DNA of 52,830 nt, taken from Dehalococcoidia bacterium (GTDB lineage: Bacteria; Chloroflexota; Dehalococcoidia; Lucifugimonadales; UBA3495). The position numbers were made by a program, and so were the translations under genes. Under the pieces are notes generated by a model that was not told where the DNA came from, ran no database searches, and saw nothing but the letters and a program-made list of their open reading frames with translations. The stretch lies in assembly GCA_022825745.1 (NCBI GenBank), contig JAJDWF010000133.1:1-52830 (forward strand). Reading direction: 5' to 3'. Below, one piece after another: positions 34,725 to 43,961 of the stretch. Position 1 is the stretch's first letter. Each line of letters starts with the position of its first letter.

Positions 34725-35330
34725 ATGGCTACTGCTTCCGGAATGCCCGATCCGGTGGAGATGCTTCGCAAAACTACGCTCCGGGTGAAGGAAGTGGTGG
34801 CCGGCGTGGAGCAGGCCCAGGCCCAGGACCCTACGCCCTGCTCCGAGTGGGACGTGCGCGGGCTGCTGAACCACCTGATTGGCGGCCTTGAATTCACTGC
34901 CGGCTGTATTGCCGGCAGTCCGCCCAACATCCGGCCTTCCGAAGCCGACAGCAGCTATCTCGACGAGCCGGACGTCGCCGTGCTGATTGAGGCGTACCAC
35001 ACCTTGCTTGACCGGGTATTGCAGTCCGGCAGCGAACCGGGCGCGCTGGACGGGATTGTCAGCACTCCCAACTTTGGCGAGATGCCCGTCGGTCAAATCT
35101 TCGTTGGCACGACCATGGACCAGTTCATCCACGGCTGGGACCTGGCGAAAGCTACGGGCCAGGACACGACCCTGGACGCCGACCTGGTGGAATTTGCCTA
35201 CGGGATGCTGACCTCCGGCGGCTTTGCCGACATGGGCCGGCAGGCCGGTTTCATCGGCCCGGAGATTGCCGTGCCCGATGACTCCAGCCAGCAGGACAAG
35301 CTGATGGCCTACATGGGCCGCCAGCCGTAG
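34725..35330 (+). CDS. TIGR03086-type metal-binding protein (maleylpyruvate-isomerase/DinB fold)
   Basis: A 201-residue protein of the mycothiol-dependent-isomerase-like N-terminal fold: PTPCSEWDVRGLLNHLIGG carries the first metal His, and QFIHGWDLAKATGQ the second. Family members bind a divalent metal; some isomerise maleylpyruvate with mycothiol, most are uncharacterised. The start follows GGAGGG and the gene begins 15 bases after aprA, so it may be co-transcribed. Confidence 0.8.
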   Translation: MATASGMPDPVEMLRKTTLRVKEVVAGVEQAQAQDPTPCSEWDVRGLLNHLIGGLEFTAGCIAGSPPNIRPSEADSSYLDEPDVAVLIEAYHTLLDRVLQSGSEPGALDGIVSTPNFGEMPVGQIFVGTTMDQFIHGWDLAKATGQDTTLDADLVEFAYGMLTSGGFADMGRQAGFIGPEIAVPDDSSQQDKLMAYMGRQP

Positions 35331-35348
35331 CCGACCTTTCCCGTCGGA

Positions 35349-36953
35349 TTACCGCATCGCCCCGACCGCCAGGTTATCTTCCTCTTTCCAGTCGGGGCCG
35401 TTCACCCGGTCAAACAGTTCCACCACCTGGTCGGAAGGCTTGGTGGTCAACAAAGTAACGACCACCGCAGCCAGGACAGCCCCGACACTGCCGGGCGTTG
35501 CCGGGTTTATCTGCCAGATGCCGACCTCGCTGAGCAGGTCGATGGTTGCCTCGAAACCCAGCAGGTCGGCCACCGCGTTGGCGCCTTCATATCCCAGGCC
35601 CATTAACCACCACCAGGTGGAGACGACCGTGCCGGACACTACGGCAGTCAACGCTCCCCACCGGTTGAAACGTCGCCAGTAAAGGGCCAGGATTATCGCC
35701 GGACCGAAAGCGGCCCCCATGCCGCCCCAAGCCAGGGAAACCAGCGCGAATACCGACTCGGGAGACATGATTGATATAACGGCAGCGACAACACCTACCA
35801 GCACCAACATTCCCCGTCCCATCCAGACCCGGGAGTGCGTGCGCATGGAATAAGCAATCCGCCTGATAACGGGCAGGTCGTCGGTGGCAATCGCCGAGGC
35901 CAGCAGCAATTGAGAGTCGGCGGTGCTCATCACCGCGGCGATAACGGCGGTAAGCAGCAGTCCGGCGATTACCGGATGGAAAAACGTTTCCGCCACCACC
36001 AGGTAGAGCTTCTCCGCATCGGGCAGCATTATGCCCCGGTCCAACAGCGCCGGCGCCGCCACCAGACCCATCAGCAGACCGAAACCGAAAATCAGGACAA
36101 TCCACACTATGCCAACGTCTCGACTCCGGCTTATGTTCTCTTCCCGGTCAACCGCCATGAACCGGGCTAGAATCCGGTGCGCCCCAAACGCTCCCAGGGC
36201 CCAGCCCAGGGAGGACAAGAAGAACAGCACTCCCAGCGTCCGGTTGCTTTCATCGGTGAACGGGTTCCAGAAACCGGCAGCGACAGACTCCGTACCCTGA
36301 AACGGATTGCTGACGGTGGCCATGAGAGTGACGGGTATGATGACGAACCCGGCCAGCATGATCAGGGACTGGAAAACGTCGGTGCGTGAAACCGCCAGGA
36401 AGCCCCCGATGAAAGTATAGGACACCACTGCCACCAGGGAAATCAACACCCCTACGTCGTGTCCCGCTCCCGAATGGTCCAGATCAAAAACTACTTCCAG
36501 AAGTTTGGACCCGGCAATCAGACCGGAACAAATGTAAAGGGTAATAAAGTAGAGACTGATTATTGCCGATACGGTGCGCAACGTTCCGCTGCTATCGTCA
36601 AAGCGTTTCTCCAGGAACTCAGGAATCGTGAGCGAATTCTCGGTGGTAATGGTATAGCGACGCAACCGGCGCGCCATCACAGTCCAGGATAGCCAGGCCC
36701 CTCCCGCAATCCCCGCCAACGTCCACAGGTGCATCATCCCGGCGGCGAAGGCCAGCGCCGGAAACACCAACATCGTCCAACCGCTGCTCATCGATGAGGC
36801 TGCGCTGAGGGCGGAGGTAAAGTACCCAACCCTACGGCCACCCAGCACGTAGTCGGACATATCGTCCATCTCGCGGGCTCGAAAGACCGCGATTCCAATC
36901 AAAACTACGAAGTAAGCGATAAATACCAGCAGCACCCAGTAGCCGTAAGCCAT
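35349..36953 (-). CDS. Sodium:solute symporter (SSS family, PutP-like)
   Basis: A 534-residue transporter with about 13 hydrophobic helices. SALSAASSMSSGWTMLVFPALAF near residue 48 (quoted in part) is the Na+-binding helix region of SSS proteins, followed by TIPEFLEKRF and the proline-symporter-like GFLAVSRTDVFQS and MSTADSQLLLASA. Probably takes up proline or another amino-acid-like solute with Na+. The ATG at 36953 follows AAAGGAG; a longer frame reaching 37373 is not conserved-looking. It is convergent with the DinB-type gene. Confidence 0.9.
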   Translation of the reverse strand: MAYGYWVLLVFIAYFVVLIGIAVFRAREMDDMSDYVLGGRRVGYFTSALSAASSMSSGWTMLVFPALAFAAGMMHLWTLAGIAGGAWLSWTVMARRLRRYTITTENSLTIPEFLEKRFDDSSGTLRTVSAIISLYFITLYICSGLIAGSKLLEVVFDLDHSGAGHDVGVLISLVAVVSYTFIGGFLAVSRTDVFQSLIMLAGFVIIPVTLMATVSNPFQGTESVAAGFWNPFTDESNRTLGVLFFLSSLGWALGAFGAHRILARFMAVDREENISRSRDVGIVWIVLIFGFGLLMGLVAAPALLDRGIMLPDAEKLYLVVAETFFHPVIAGLLLTAVIAAVMSTADSQLLLASAIATDDLPVIRRIAYSMRTHSRVWMGRGMLVLVGVVAAVISIMSPESVFALVSLAWGGMGAAFGPAIILALYWRRFNRWGALTAVVSGTVVSTWWWLMGLGYEGANAVADLLGFEATIDLLSEVGIWQINPATPGSVGAVLAAVVVTLLTTKPSDQVVELFDRVNGPDWKEEDNLAVGAMR

Positions 36954-37133
36954 CAACAGGCTCCTTTCCCAAAGGTTGGGCGGAGATTCTCCCACAGGAA
37001 ACCGCCCCTTGCCAAGATTCGGGGTTGGAGTCGCGCCCCAACACGTCGCGACAAATGTGCAATGCCCTTTTGCCTGTCGTATTATTGCCCCCGCAACAGA
37101 CAACCCGACGCCCACGCTCACGGAGAACAGCCC

Positions 37134-37979
37134 ATGCAAGCCATCGACATGCACATACACGTTCCGCGCGAACCCGGCCTGCCCGAAATCGAGATTGAGG
37201 CCGAGCTGCTGCGCTACTTCCGCGCGCCGCCGCCGCCCACGGACCCGGCGGAAATGGCGGACAAGTTCCGCGAGCTGGACCTGTTCGGAGTGATTTTCTC
37301 GGTGGATACCACCACCAACACCGGGGAGAAACCCGACAGCAACGACTGGGTGGCCAGCATCGTCAACGACCACCCGGAGCAGTTCATGGGGTTCGCCTCC
37401 GTTGACCCGTGGATGGGCAAGGCGGCCTGCTATGAGCTGGAGCGGTCAGTGAAGGAACTGGGCCTCAGGGGCCTGAAACTGCACCCCATTCACCAGGCGT
37501 TCTTTCCCAACGACACCCGCTTTTATCCCTTGTACGAAGTGGCCGACGGACTGGGCATCCCGGTGTTGTTCCACTCCGGTTTCGCCGGTGCGGGTTCCGG
37601 CACCCCGGGCGGGAGCGGCCTGAAGCTGAAGTACAGCAAGCCGGTACCGTGCTTCGACGACGTGGCCGCCGACTTCCCCAACATGACCATCATCATGGCG
37701 CATCCGGCGTGGCCGTGGATCGACGAGCAGATCGCCGTCGCGCTGCACAAGTCCAACGTGTTTCTGGACCTGTCGGGCTGGATGCCCCGGTTCATACCGG
37801 AGACGCTGGTCCGCGAGACCAACACGCGGTTGCAGGACAAGGTGATGTTCGGCTCCGACTACCCATTCATCCAGCCGGACAACTGGCTGGCCGATTTCCA
37901 GAACCTGCAAATGCGCGACCACGTGGTGCCCAAGGTGCTGCTGGAAAACGCGCGGCGGGCGTTGAACATCGCGGCGTGA
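37134..37979 (+). CDS. Amidohydrolase (ACMSD-like)
   Basis: A 281-residue TIM-barrel amidohydrolase-2 enzyme. Metal ligands DMHIH (residues 5-9), GLKLHP, LFHSGF, IMAHPAWPW and FGSDYPF appear in order. The family decarboxylates or hydrates aromatic and small acids. CGGAGAA precedes the ATG at 37134. It is followed by the BrnT/BrnA genes but the spacing (70 bases) suggests a separate unit. Confidence 0.88.
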   Translation: MQAIDMHIHVPREPGLPEIEIEAELLRYFRAPPPPTDPAEMADKFRELDLFGVIFSVDTTTNTGEKPDSNDWVASIVNDHPEQFMGFASVDPWMGKAACYELERSVKELGLRGLKLHPIHQAFFPNDTRFYPLYEVADGLGIPVLFHSGFAGAGSGTPGGSGLKLKYSKPVPCFDDVAADFPNMTIIMAHPAWPWIDEQIAVALHKSNVFLDLSGWMPRFIPETLVRETNTRLQDKVMFGSDYPFIQPDNWLADFQNLQMRDHVVPKVLLENARRALNIAA

Positions 37980-38049
37980 TTGATACTGCGCGCCGGGTCG
38001 GCCTTCTTGCAGCCAGTGGACTTCTCAATTACAGTAGAGACAGACGGGG

Positions 38050-38352
38050 ATGATCGATTTCAGCCGAATTGCTGGTTTTCAGTGGGACGAAGGCAATGCC
38101 AGGAAAAATGTTGACTCGCACGACGTTAGTCAATGCGAGGCGGAGCAGGTTTTCTACAATCAACATCTCTTGATTGTAGAGGACACCGCCCATAGCCAGC
38201 AGGAACACAGGCTAAATGCTTTCGGAATCACCACGAACGGACGCCGGTTACATATCACCTTCACGATGCGTAACAACGGAACTATAATCCGCATCATATC
38301 TGCCCGTGACATGAGCCGCAGGGAGCGAAGATATTATGGCCAAGAAACTTAA
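38050..38352 (+). CDS. brnT: BrnT-family toxin
   Basis: A 100-residue RelE-like ribonuclease. FQWDEGNARKNVDSHDVS is the BrnT N-terminus, NAFGITTNGRRLHITFTMR the core strand, and RIISARDMSRRERRYY the C-terminal catalytic element. It overlaps the antitoxin gene by 17 bases. Type II toxin that cuts RNA and arrests translation; autoregulated with BrnA in known cases. Confidence 0.88.
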   Translation: MIDFSRIAGFQWDEGNARKNVDSHDVSQCEAEQVFYNQHLLIVEDTAHSQQEHRLNAFGITTNGRRLHITFTMRNNGTIIRIISARDMSRRERRYYGQET

Positions 38353-38539
38353 ACCGATTCCGTACTTCGAAACGGAAGCCGAGGAGCGCGCTTTCTGGGA
38401 ATCCCACGACTCCATGGACTATGTCGATTGGAGCAAGGCCAAGCGTGCCCGGTTTCCGAACCTGAAGTTGTCGTCGCCGGAGGAACTGGCGCGGGCTGCC
38501 GAAACGCCCGAGGCCAAGGATAACGCCGCGGCTGACTAG
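38336..38539 (+). CDS. brnA: BrnA-type antitoxin (CopG-like)
   Basis: A 67-residue protein beginning MAKKLKPIPYFETEAEERAFWESHDS, with DYVDWSKAKRARFPNL. This is the CopG/BrnA antitoxin layout with a C-terminal tail; some of the DNA-binding part is shorter than usual. Toxin-first order is normal for brnTA. Confidence 0.8.
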   Translation: MAKKLKPIPYFETEAEERAFWESHDSMDYVDWSKAKRARFPNLKLSSPEELARAAETPEAKDNAAAD

Positions 38540-38545
38540 GCGAAT

Positions 38546-40030
38546 TTATCGGCTGCCGGCCCGCAGCGCGGCCAGCGAGCCGGCGGCGGTGGGCGCCAGG
38601 AGCAAGTCCCCGGCGACGACAGGGGCGGCGGTTATCGCGCCGTCCAGGGTGGCTACCCATTGTTGGGAACCGTCGGCGATGGATAGCGCGGTGATGCGGC
38701 CGTGCTCGTCGCCCACCAGGGCCACCGGGCCGGCGATGGTGGCGGCCGTGGTGATGTCAACGGCGAGGTCGGTTTCCCACAGGATTGCGCCGTTGGAAAC
38801 GTCGAGGCCGGTGACCAGGCCGGCGGCATCGGACACGGCGGCGGTTTGGCCGGATACGGCCGGCTGGTAGGGCTGCTTGCCGGAGGTTCTGGTGGACCAG
38901 ACGGTGCCCTGCTGGACCGGCGGCTGCTTGGCAAACCCCCATACCGCCAGTTGGGTGCGCACGTAATAGATGGGCCGCTCCAGCGGGTAGCGATGCCCGC
39001 GATAGTCGATGCCCCACACCCGGGCCCGGTTGCCGTCCCGCCGGACGCCGTTGCTGCTGACGTGGAGCAGGTCGTCCGTCACCACCGGGCCGCCGCGCGG
39101 CCAGCGACCCTCGCCGGCGTTGTAAATCATGCGCAGCTTGCCGGTGTTGACGTTGAGGACGTGAATCCTGGCGGCGTTGGAGGTGGCGATGAGCAGGCCG
39201 TCGTTGATGGCCGGCGGCGCGATTACCCAGTCATCCATACGGTATTCCCAGAGGGTTTCGCCGGTGGCGGCGTCCAGGGCCAGCAGGCGGTTGCGGTCGG
39301 TTTCGGCCACAAAGAGGCGTCCGTCGGCCACGGTTGGCGACGGCAGAGAGGCCACCGGCAGCCGTTTTGACCAGACCACATCGCCGGAGTCCTCGTCCAG
39401 GGCAGAGATAACGCCGGGCTTGAACACCACGAACACAAGGCCGTCGGACACGGCGGGAGTGATGGCGGCGGTGAGCTCGGATTCGTAACGCCAGATCACC
39501 GCGCCCGTACCGCGGTCCAGGGCGACTACGCTGCCATCCTCGGCGGTGATATACACACGGTCTCCGGAGACGGCAGGCGGGGCAACGATGGGCGCGCCGG
39601 CGGTGTACTCCCAAAGTATTTGAGGCGAGTCGCCAATCGGCCCGAACGACCCGACGGCAGCAGACGCGTTGGCAACGCCGCCGCCGGCCTGGGGCCAGTC
39701 GCCGGGAGCCGGCGCGACGGAAGTGTCGCCGATGGCGGTGGTCGGCTGCGGCGGATCGGGCGGCAGTCCGGTGTAGGCCCAGAGGACGTACATCAACACG
39801 CCGAGCAGCGGCAGAACGATGATGGCGACGCGCACCAGCCGGTTGCGCAAGAAATCGAGGCGCACCCGGCGGGAACGCTGTTGCGCCTCGTCAACATCCA
39901 GCGCTTCCAGGCCGGAGAACGCGCCGCATTGGGCGCACCGGACGCCGGGTTCCGACGGGTCGTTGACATAGCCGCAGAAACGGCAGAGGAGGACGGTCGC
40001 CTCCTCGGATTGTGGCGGGTTGGCGTTCAC
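38546..40030 (-). CDS. PQQ-type beta-propeller protein with zinc ribbon and membrane helix
   Basis: A 494-residue protein. A zinc ribbon (CRFCGY...CAQCGA, four Cys within the first 40 residues) is followed by one membrane helix (about 68-88, VRVAIIVLPLLGVLMYVLW) and an external beta-propeller of PQQ/YVTN type: repeated GDRVYITAEDGSVVALD, DGLVFVVF and WEYRMDDWVIAPPA blades. No PQQ-binding residues are claimed. It starts with GTG 5 bases after the hydantoinase stop. Likely a scaffolding or protein-folding factor (BamB-like) rather than a dehydrogenase. Confidence 0.82.
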   Translation of the reverse strand: MNANPPQSEEATVLLCRFCGYVNDPSEPGVRCAQCGAFSGLEALDVDEAQQRSRRVRLDFLRNRLVRVAIIVLPLLGVLMYVLWAYTGLPPDPPQPTTAIGDTSVAPAPGDWPQAGGGVANASAAVGSFGPIGDSPQILWEYTAGAPIVAPPAVSGDRVYITAEDGSVVALDRGTGAVIWRYESELTAAITPAVSDGLVFVVFKPGVISALDEDSGDVVWSKRLPVASLPSPTVADGRLFVAETDRNRLLALDAATGETLWEYRMDDWVIAPPAINDGLLIATSNAARIHVLNVNTGKLRMIYNAGEGRWPRGGPVVTDDLLHVSSNGVRRDGNRARVWGIDYRGHRYPLERPIYYVRTQLAVWGFAKQPPVQQGTVWSTRTSGKQPYQPAVSGQTAAVSDAAGLVTGLDVSNGAILWETDLAVDITTAATIAGPVALVGDEHGRITALSIADGSQQWVATLDGAITAAPVVAGDLLLAPTAAGSLAALRAGSR

Positions 40031-40035
40031 GTGGG

Positions 40036-41487
40036 CTAGAAGGCCGGGCGTTGCAGCACTGCGGGGTCGATGCGGCGGCGCACGCGCTGGCCGTCGCCGG
40101 GTTCGCCGAGAAGCTGGCCGTTATCCACCATGACCTTGCCGCGCAGGATGACGGTGGTGGGCCAGCCGAAAATCTCCCAACCCTCCCAGGGGCTGTAGTC
40201 CCGCAGGTGCAGGTCGTCCATGGTCAGCCGCTTGTTGATGGAGGGGTCGATGATGGCGAAGTCGGCGTCGCTGCCGGGCGCGATGACACCCTTCTGCGGG
40301 TACATGCCCAGCAGGCGGGCCGCGTTGGTGGCGGTGATGTTGGCGAACTGGGTCAGCGACATCCCGCGGCGGACGACGGCCTCGGTGTAGTTGACACCCA
40401 TGCGGATTTCGATGCCGATGTTGCCGCCGCGCATATCCTGGACGTTGAGGCCGGCCGTCTTGTCGATGTAGGTGGTGAAGCTGCTGTCGGTGGCGGTGAA
40501 GGTCAGGTTGTTGCCCAGCAGGCCGCTCCACAGATCGCTGCCGTCCTCGGGATACTTGAGCGACGGGTAGGTGTGGTACTTCATGCCGTCGGGTTCGCGG
40601 TACTGCCAGGCGTTGAAGGACAGGGCCAGGGTGAGCACCTCGCCGTACACGGCCTGGCCCCGGCTGCGGGCGGCGGCCACGGCGTTGACGCCATCACTGC
40701 CGGTGACGTGGACGAAGTACATGCCGGCGTCGTTCTGCTCCGCGATGCGGATCACGTCGCGGAAGGCCACGTCCTCAACCTCCTTGGAGTGGATGAGGTG
40801 GGCGTTCCACCAGTCCCACATGCCTCGCTGGTGGGCCAGCAGGTAGTTGTACATCACGATTTCATCGTCTTCGGCATGGACGGCGAGGACGCCATCGTGC
40901 CGGGACAACTGGGCAGTGAGGTCGGTGAGACGTCCGTTGTCGATGCGGCCGATGGGGGTCAGCGACAACGGCGGGTCCTGGGGCGGGCGGATGTTGGTGG
41001 TGAAAATCTTGACGCTGGGAAAGTCGTTGTTGATGAGTTCGCCGACGCGGGCGATGCTGTCGGCGGTGTTGCTGCTGCGGTAGATGACGTGGGCGGAATA
41101 GTCGGCGTAGGTGTTGCCCTCCCACACCTTCATAAAGTCCAGAACGCCGCCGACCAGTTCGCCCTCGTTGGGCGCCGGCGCAAAGTCAACGACGGTGGTG
41201 GTGCCGCCCCAGATGGCGCCCAGGGAGTGTTCCAGCGGGCCGGCGTTGGGCACGCCGGCGACCTGCTGGTGCGCGCCGGGCTGCACGTTGGCGGCGGCGT
41301 GGACGTGCGGCTCGATTCCGCCGGGGCAGACGATGCGTCCGGTGGCGTCCACGGTCTGCGCGGCCTCGTCAATGAGGGTGCCGGGCGCGCCGATGGCGAC
41401 GATGCGGCCGTCCTGGACGCCAACATCCACGGCGGCGGCCTCGCTGGGCATGACGACGGTTCCGCCGGTAATCAGCAAGTCAAACAT
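40036..41487 (-). CDS. Hydantoinase/dihydropyrimidinase-family amidohydrolase
   Basis: A 483-residue cyclic-amidohydrolase-like enzyme. Binuclear metal ligands: GGIEPHVHAAA, the carboxylated-Lys strand DFPSVKIFTTN, VHAEDDEIV and YFVHVTGSDG; the fifth region reads TATDSSFTTYIDK, where the usual DHxPF is changed. The enzyme would open a hydantoin, dihydropyrimidine or related cyclic amide. The ATG at 41487 follows GGAGGG; a longer frame to 41541 lacks a ribosome site. Followed 5 bases later by the beta-propeller gene. Confidence 0.87.
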   Translation of the reverse strand: MFDLLITGGTVVMPSEAAAVDVGVQDGRIVAIGAPGTLIDEAAQTVDATGRIVCPGGIEPHVHAAANVQPGAHQQVAGVPNAGPLEHSLGAIWGGTTTVVDFAPAPNEGELVGGVLDFMKVWEGNTYADYSAHVIYRSSNTADSIARVGELINNDFPSVKIFTTNIRPPQDPPLSLTPIGRIDNGRLTDLTAQLSRHDGVLAVHAEDDEIVMYNYLLAHQRGMWDWWNAHLIHSKEVEDVAFRDVIRIAEQNDAGMYFVHVTGSDGVNAVAAARSRGQAVYGEVLTLALSFNAWQYREPDGMKYHTYPSLKYPEDGSDLWSGLLGNNLTFTATDSSFTTYIDKTAGLNVQDMRGGNIGIEIRMGVNYTEAVVRRGMSLTQFANITATNAARLLGMYPQKGVIAPGSDADFAIIDPSINKRLTMDDLHLRDYSPWEGWEIFGWPTTVILRGKVMVDNGQLLGEPGDGQRVRRRIDPAVLQRPAF

Positions 41488-41937
41488 GGTTAGCCCTCCG
41501 GACGGCGCAAAGGAGCACCGGGTTGGTGCATGGTAGCACAAACGGCGGAGGCTGCGGTTGGCGCGTCAGCCCAGCGAGGCGATTCCGCTACTCGATTTCC
41601 AGCAAAGCATTTACGGTTTACGATCAGTAGGCAGGTTGATTCCGTAACTGATCACCCCACTTGAAGTCAACCGTCCCTTGATATTCATTGGGTTTTGGCA
41701 GCCCGCCAATGTGATCGGGGATTAAGGCCTGAGTACAGTCAAACTAAGTCAATCGTGCCAACCTCTTGCTGGCTCATTGTAGCGGACAACAAAGCATCGT
41801 CGACCCTCCGACATGGGCGGCGCCTTACCGGTACAGGGCAAAGGGGGCTTTGGTCCTTTTTCCAAGTTGGCATGCGGCCTAGGGTCTGTGTACATTCAGA
41901 GTTGACAATCGTGCCAATTGGGATGCAGAAAAGAAAG
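41488..41937. other. Intergenic region with diverged direct repeats
   Basis: No gene is seen in these 450 bases between the hydantoinase and the selenoprotein-type operon. A 12-base sequence CAATCGTGCCAA occurs at 41750-41761 and 41906-41917, each preceded by GTACA 16-17 bases upstream, as if an element had been duplicated and then decayed. The rest holds nothing recognised. Confidence 0.4.
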
Positions 41938-42681
41938 TCATTCCGTCCTCAGCTCGACCAATATGTTTTTGATCACCTGTACATCGCGGGGCGCGCCGTT
42001 GATCCTTTCGGCGATGCGTCCCTTCTTGTCCAGGAACACGTAATGGGGCATGGTCACGTCGGCTTCGTAAGCGACGGGCACCACTCCATCCGGGTCGTAT
42101 AGGTTGGGAAACGTCAGTTCATACTCTGCAACCATAGAACGTACTGCCGATTCGGCGTCCTCGTACGCCACGCCGACAATATGGATTTGCACGTCGTTGT
42201 TGTCGAATTCTTCACGGAATGTTTGGATTTCCGGCAACTGCCGGCGGCAATACCCTCACCAAGGAGCCCAAAACACCAATAGAGTCGGGGCCCCGATGGT
42301 ACCAACGCTTTCGAAGTATTCGCCAGAAATGGGTTGACCTTCGAATGCCGCGGCGTATGGGCGCGTGTCGGGTTCCGTTGAAACCCACACACGATGACGT
42401 GGAGTCGGAACGGGTGTCATGGAAGGCGTAGCGACCACGACAATCGTGGGAGTAGGAATTGGGCGGACTACGGTGGATGTGGAGGTTGGGCTCGGAGGTT
42501 GAGTTGGAGATTCCGACGTTAGCTGTGCTGCTGTAACGGCTAGGACCGCCGCATTAATGGTGCTTTGCACGTCCGGATCTTCTTTCTCCTGTTCGGACAG
42601 GAAAGGGAGAGGCAGGCAGGCAATAGAAGCCACAACCCAAATGGCGATTGCCGGCCATATCCAAGTTTGAAGTGTGAGCAT
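41938..42681 (-). CDS. TlpA-like thioredoxin-fold lipoprotein with in-frame TGA at the redox site (putative selenoprotein)
   Basis: Reading through the TGA at 42258-42256 gives a 247-residue protein. Residues 1-22 are a signal with lipobox SIAC (Cys22), then a Pro/Thr/Ser linker, then a TlpA/redoxin domain from about 110. The strand VFWAPW is followed by the TGA (codon 142) and GYC, so the motif is Sec-G-Y-C where thioredoxins have CxxC; cis-Pro is in MPHYVFLDKKGRI. The frame stays open and family-like on both sides. The same arrangement in the tandem paralogue makes a sequencing error improbable. It would be an extracellular disulfide reductase or peroxidase. Start at ATG 42681 with GAGG. 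Confidence 0.78.
42231..42244 (-). promoter_or_regulatory. Candidate SECIS hairpin after the TGA
   Basis: Immediately after the TGA of the first redoxin gene, CCGGC-AGTT-GCCGG forms a 5-base-pair stem with a four-base apical loop; the loop lies about 17-20 bases after the TGA with G at its second position. That fits the bacterial SECIS rule of a small hairpin within roughly 16-37 bases. Confidence 0.55.
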
Positions 42682-42854
42682 ACGAAACCTCTGATCTGTC
42701 TTTTTGGCGCCCCCCAAACGGGGCTCTGTGGCAAAGTCATCTATACCCGCACTGAATCGCACTGCGAGAATCACGATCATTGGGACAGTCTGGCTTTGAG
42801 CACGCCACGAAGCTTTTTTGCATGGCGATACTCCCTGCGGGTCGAAGAGAGTGA

Positions 42855-43691
42855 TCATTCCTTCTGCAACTCGACCAACTTGTTTTTGATCTGCTGGTCC
42901 TCGCGTGCGCCTCCAATGAAATCGGCAATGCGTCCCTTTTTGTCGAGAAACACGTAGTACGGCCAAATTTGCAGAGCGTCGTAGGCGATGGCTACCACGG
43001 CGTCCGGGTCGTACAGGTTAAGGAAGGTCAGCTCGTACTCACTGATCATGGATCGGACTGCCGATTCCGTGTCTTCATACGCGACGCCGACTATGAGCAC
43101 GTCTTTGCGGTCGAATTCGTCGTGGAGAGACTGGATTGCCGGCAACTGCTGGCGGCAGCGCTCTCACCAGGGCGCCCAAAACACCAGTAGCATTGGCACA
43201 CCTATGGTGGAAGTGCTATGAAAGTAGTCCCCGGATACTGGCTGTCCCTCGAATGCCGGGGCATAGGTGCGCCGTGCCGGTTCCGTTTTTATCCATTGAC
43301 GTTCAAACGGGGTTGGCTCCGGGGTCGGAACCGGCGTCATCGAAGGCGTAGCGACCACAACAGTCGTGGGAGTGGGAATTGAACGGACTACGATGGATGT
43401 AGGGCCGGGACTGGGTAGTATTGCGACAGCAGTGGAAGTAGGGGTCGATGGGTTTAGGCCGTGGCTGGAGCTGGGCGGCACTGCAGCTACAGTAGAGGTA
43501 GGGGTTGGCGTGTTAGTTGGAGATTCCCTCGTTCGCTGCGAAGCCATTGCGGCCCGGACCGCGGCGTCGATGGTGCGCTGCGCGTCCGGCGTGTCGTTCT
43601 GTTCAGGCAGGAAGGGAAGAGGCAAGCAGGCAACGGAGACCAGAACCCAAACGGCGATTGCCGGCCATGCCCAAGTTTGAAGTGTGAGCAT
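42855..43691 (-). CDS. Second TlpA-like lipoprotein with in-frame TGA at the redox site (putative selenoprotein)
   Basis: With readthrough of the TGA at 43166-43164 the protein has 278 residues. Signal and lipobox SVAC (Cys22) match the paralogue; the linker is longer (many PTPTST repeats, to about 140). The redox strand is VFWAPW-TGA-ERC, Sec176-E-R-Cys179, followed by RQQLPAIQSLHDEF and the cis-Pro region IWPYYVFLDKKGRI. The gene sits 59 bases after a zinc-ribbon gene in the same direction; a second copy follows. Start at ATG 43691 after CAGGGGG. Predicted extracytoplasmic thiol-selenol oxidoreductase; the partner is unknown. Confidence 0.78.
43137..43157 (-). promoter_or_regulatory. Candidate SECIS hairpin after the second TGA
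   Basis: TGCCG...CGGCA pairs around an inner CAG/TTG stem, with the apical bases 15-19 after the TGA. The sequence GCAGTTGCCGG is shared with the first gene at exactly the same distance from the TGA. Confidence 0.5.
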
Positions 43692-43750
43692 ACGAACCCC
43701 CTGACTTGTCCCGTCTGTAACCTGCAAACGGGGGCTGTGGCAAAATCTGC

Positions 43751-43957
43751 CTAACCGCACTGGATCGCCACTGCGAGAATCACGATCAGCAGCAGCGCAA
43801 GGACCGCGCCCAGGACGATGAACTTGATCGTGGCAAAGGCTTGGTTCCGCTTTTGGCAGAGCCTGCAAACGCCTTGGCGGTTTAGTGGCATCCCCATTCT
43901 GACCGGGCCTATGTACTGTTCCCCGCAGTCTTCGCAGGTGAATTCGCGCGTTTCCAT
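43751..43957 (-). CDS. Small zinc-ribbon membrane protein
   Basis: A 68-residue protein. FTCEDCGEQY and VCRLCQKR form a four-Cys zinc ribbon (about 8-37), followed by one membrane helix (KFIVLGAVLALLLIVILAVAI) and an end in CG. It is a paralogue of the gene 4 bases upstream and precedes the selenoprotein-type genes. The Cys-rich head would face the cytoplasm if the helix is a tail anchor. Function unknown; a redox or assembly helper is conceivable. Confidence 0.75.
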   Translation of the reverse strand: METREFTCEDCGEQYIGPVRMGMPLNRQGVCRLCQKRNQAFATIKFIVLGAVLALLLIVILAVAIQCG

Positions 43958-43961
43958 GGGG

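Noticed and set aside
42256..43166. TGA read as tryptophan by a changed genetic code
   Set aside because: TGA is the stop of many intact genes here, and both TGAs fall at the redox Cys, which fits Sec rather than Trp.
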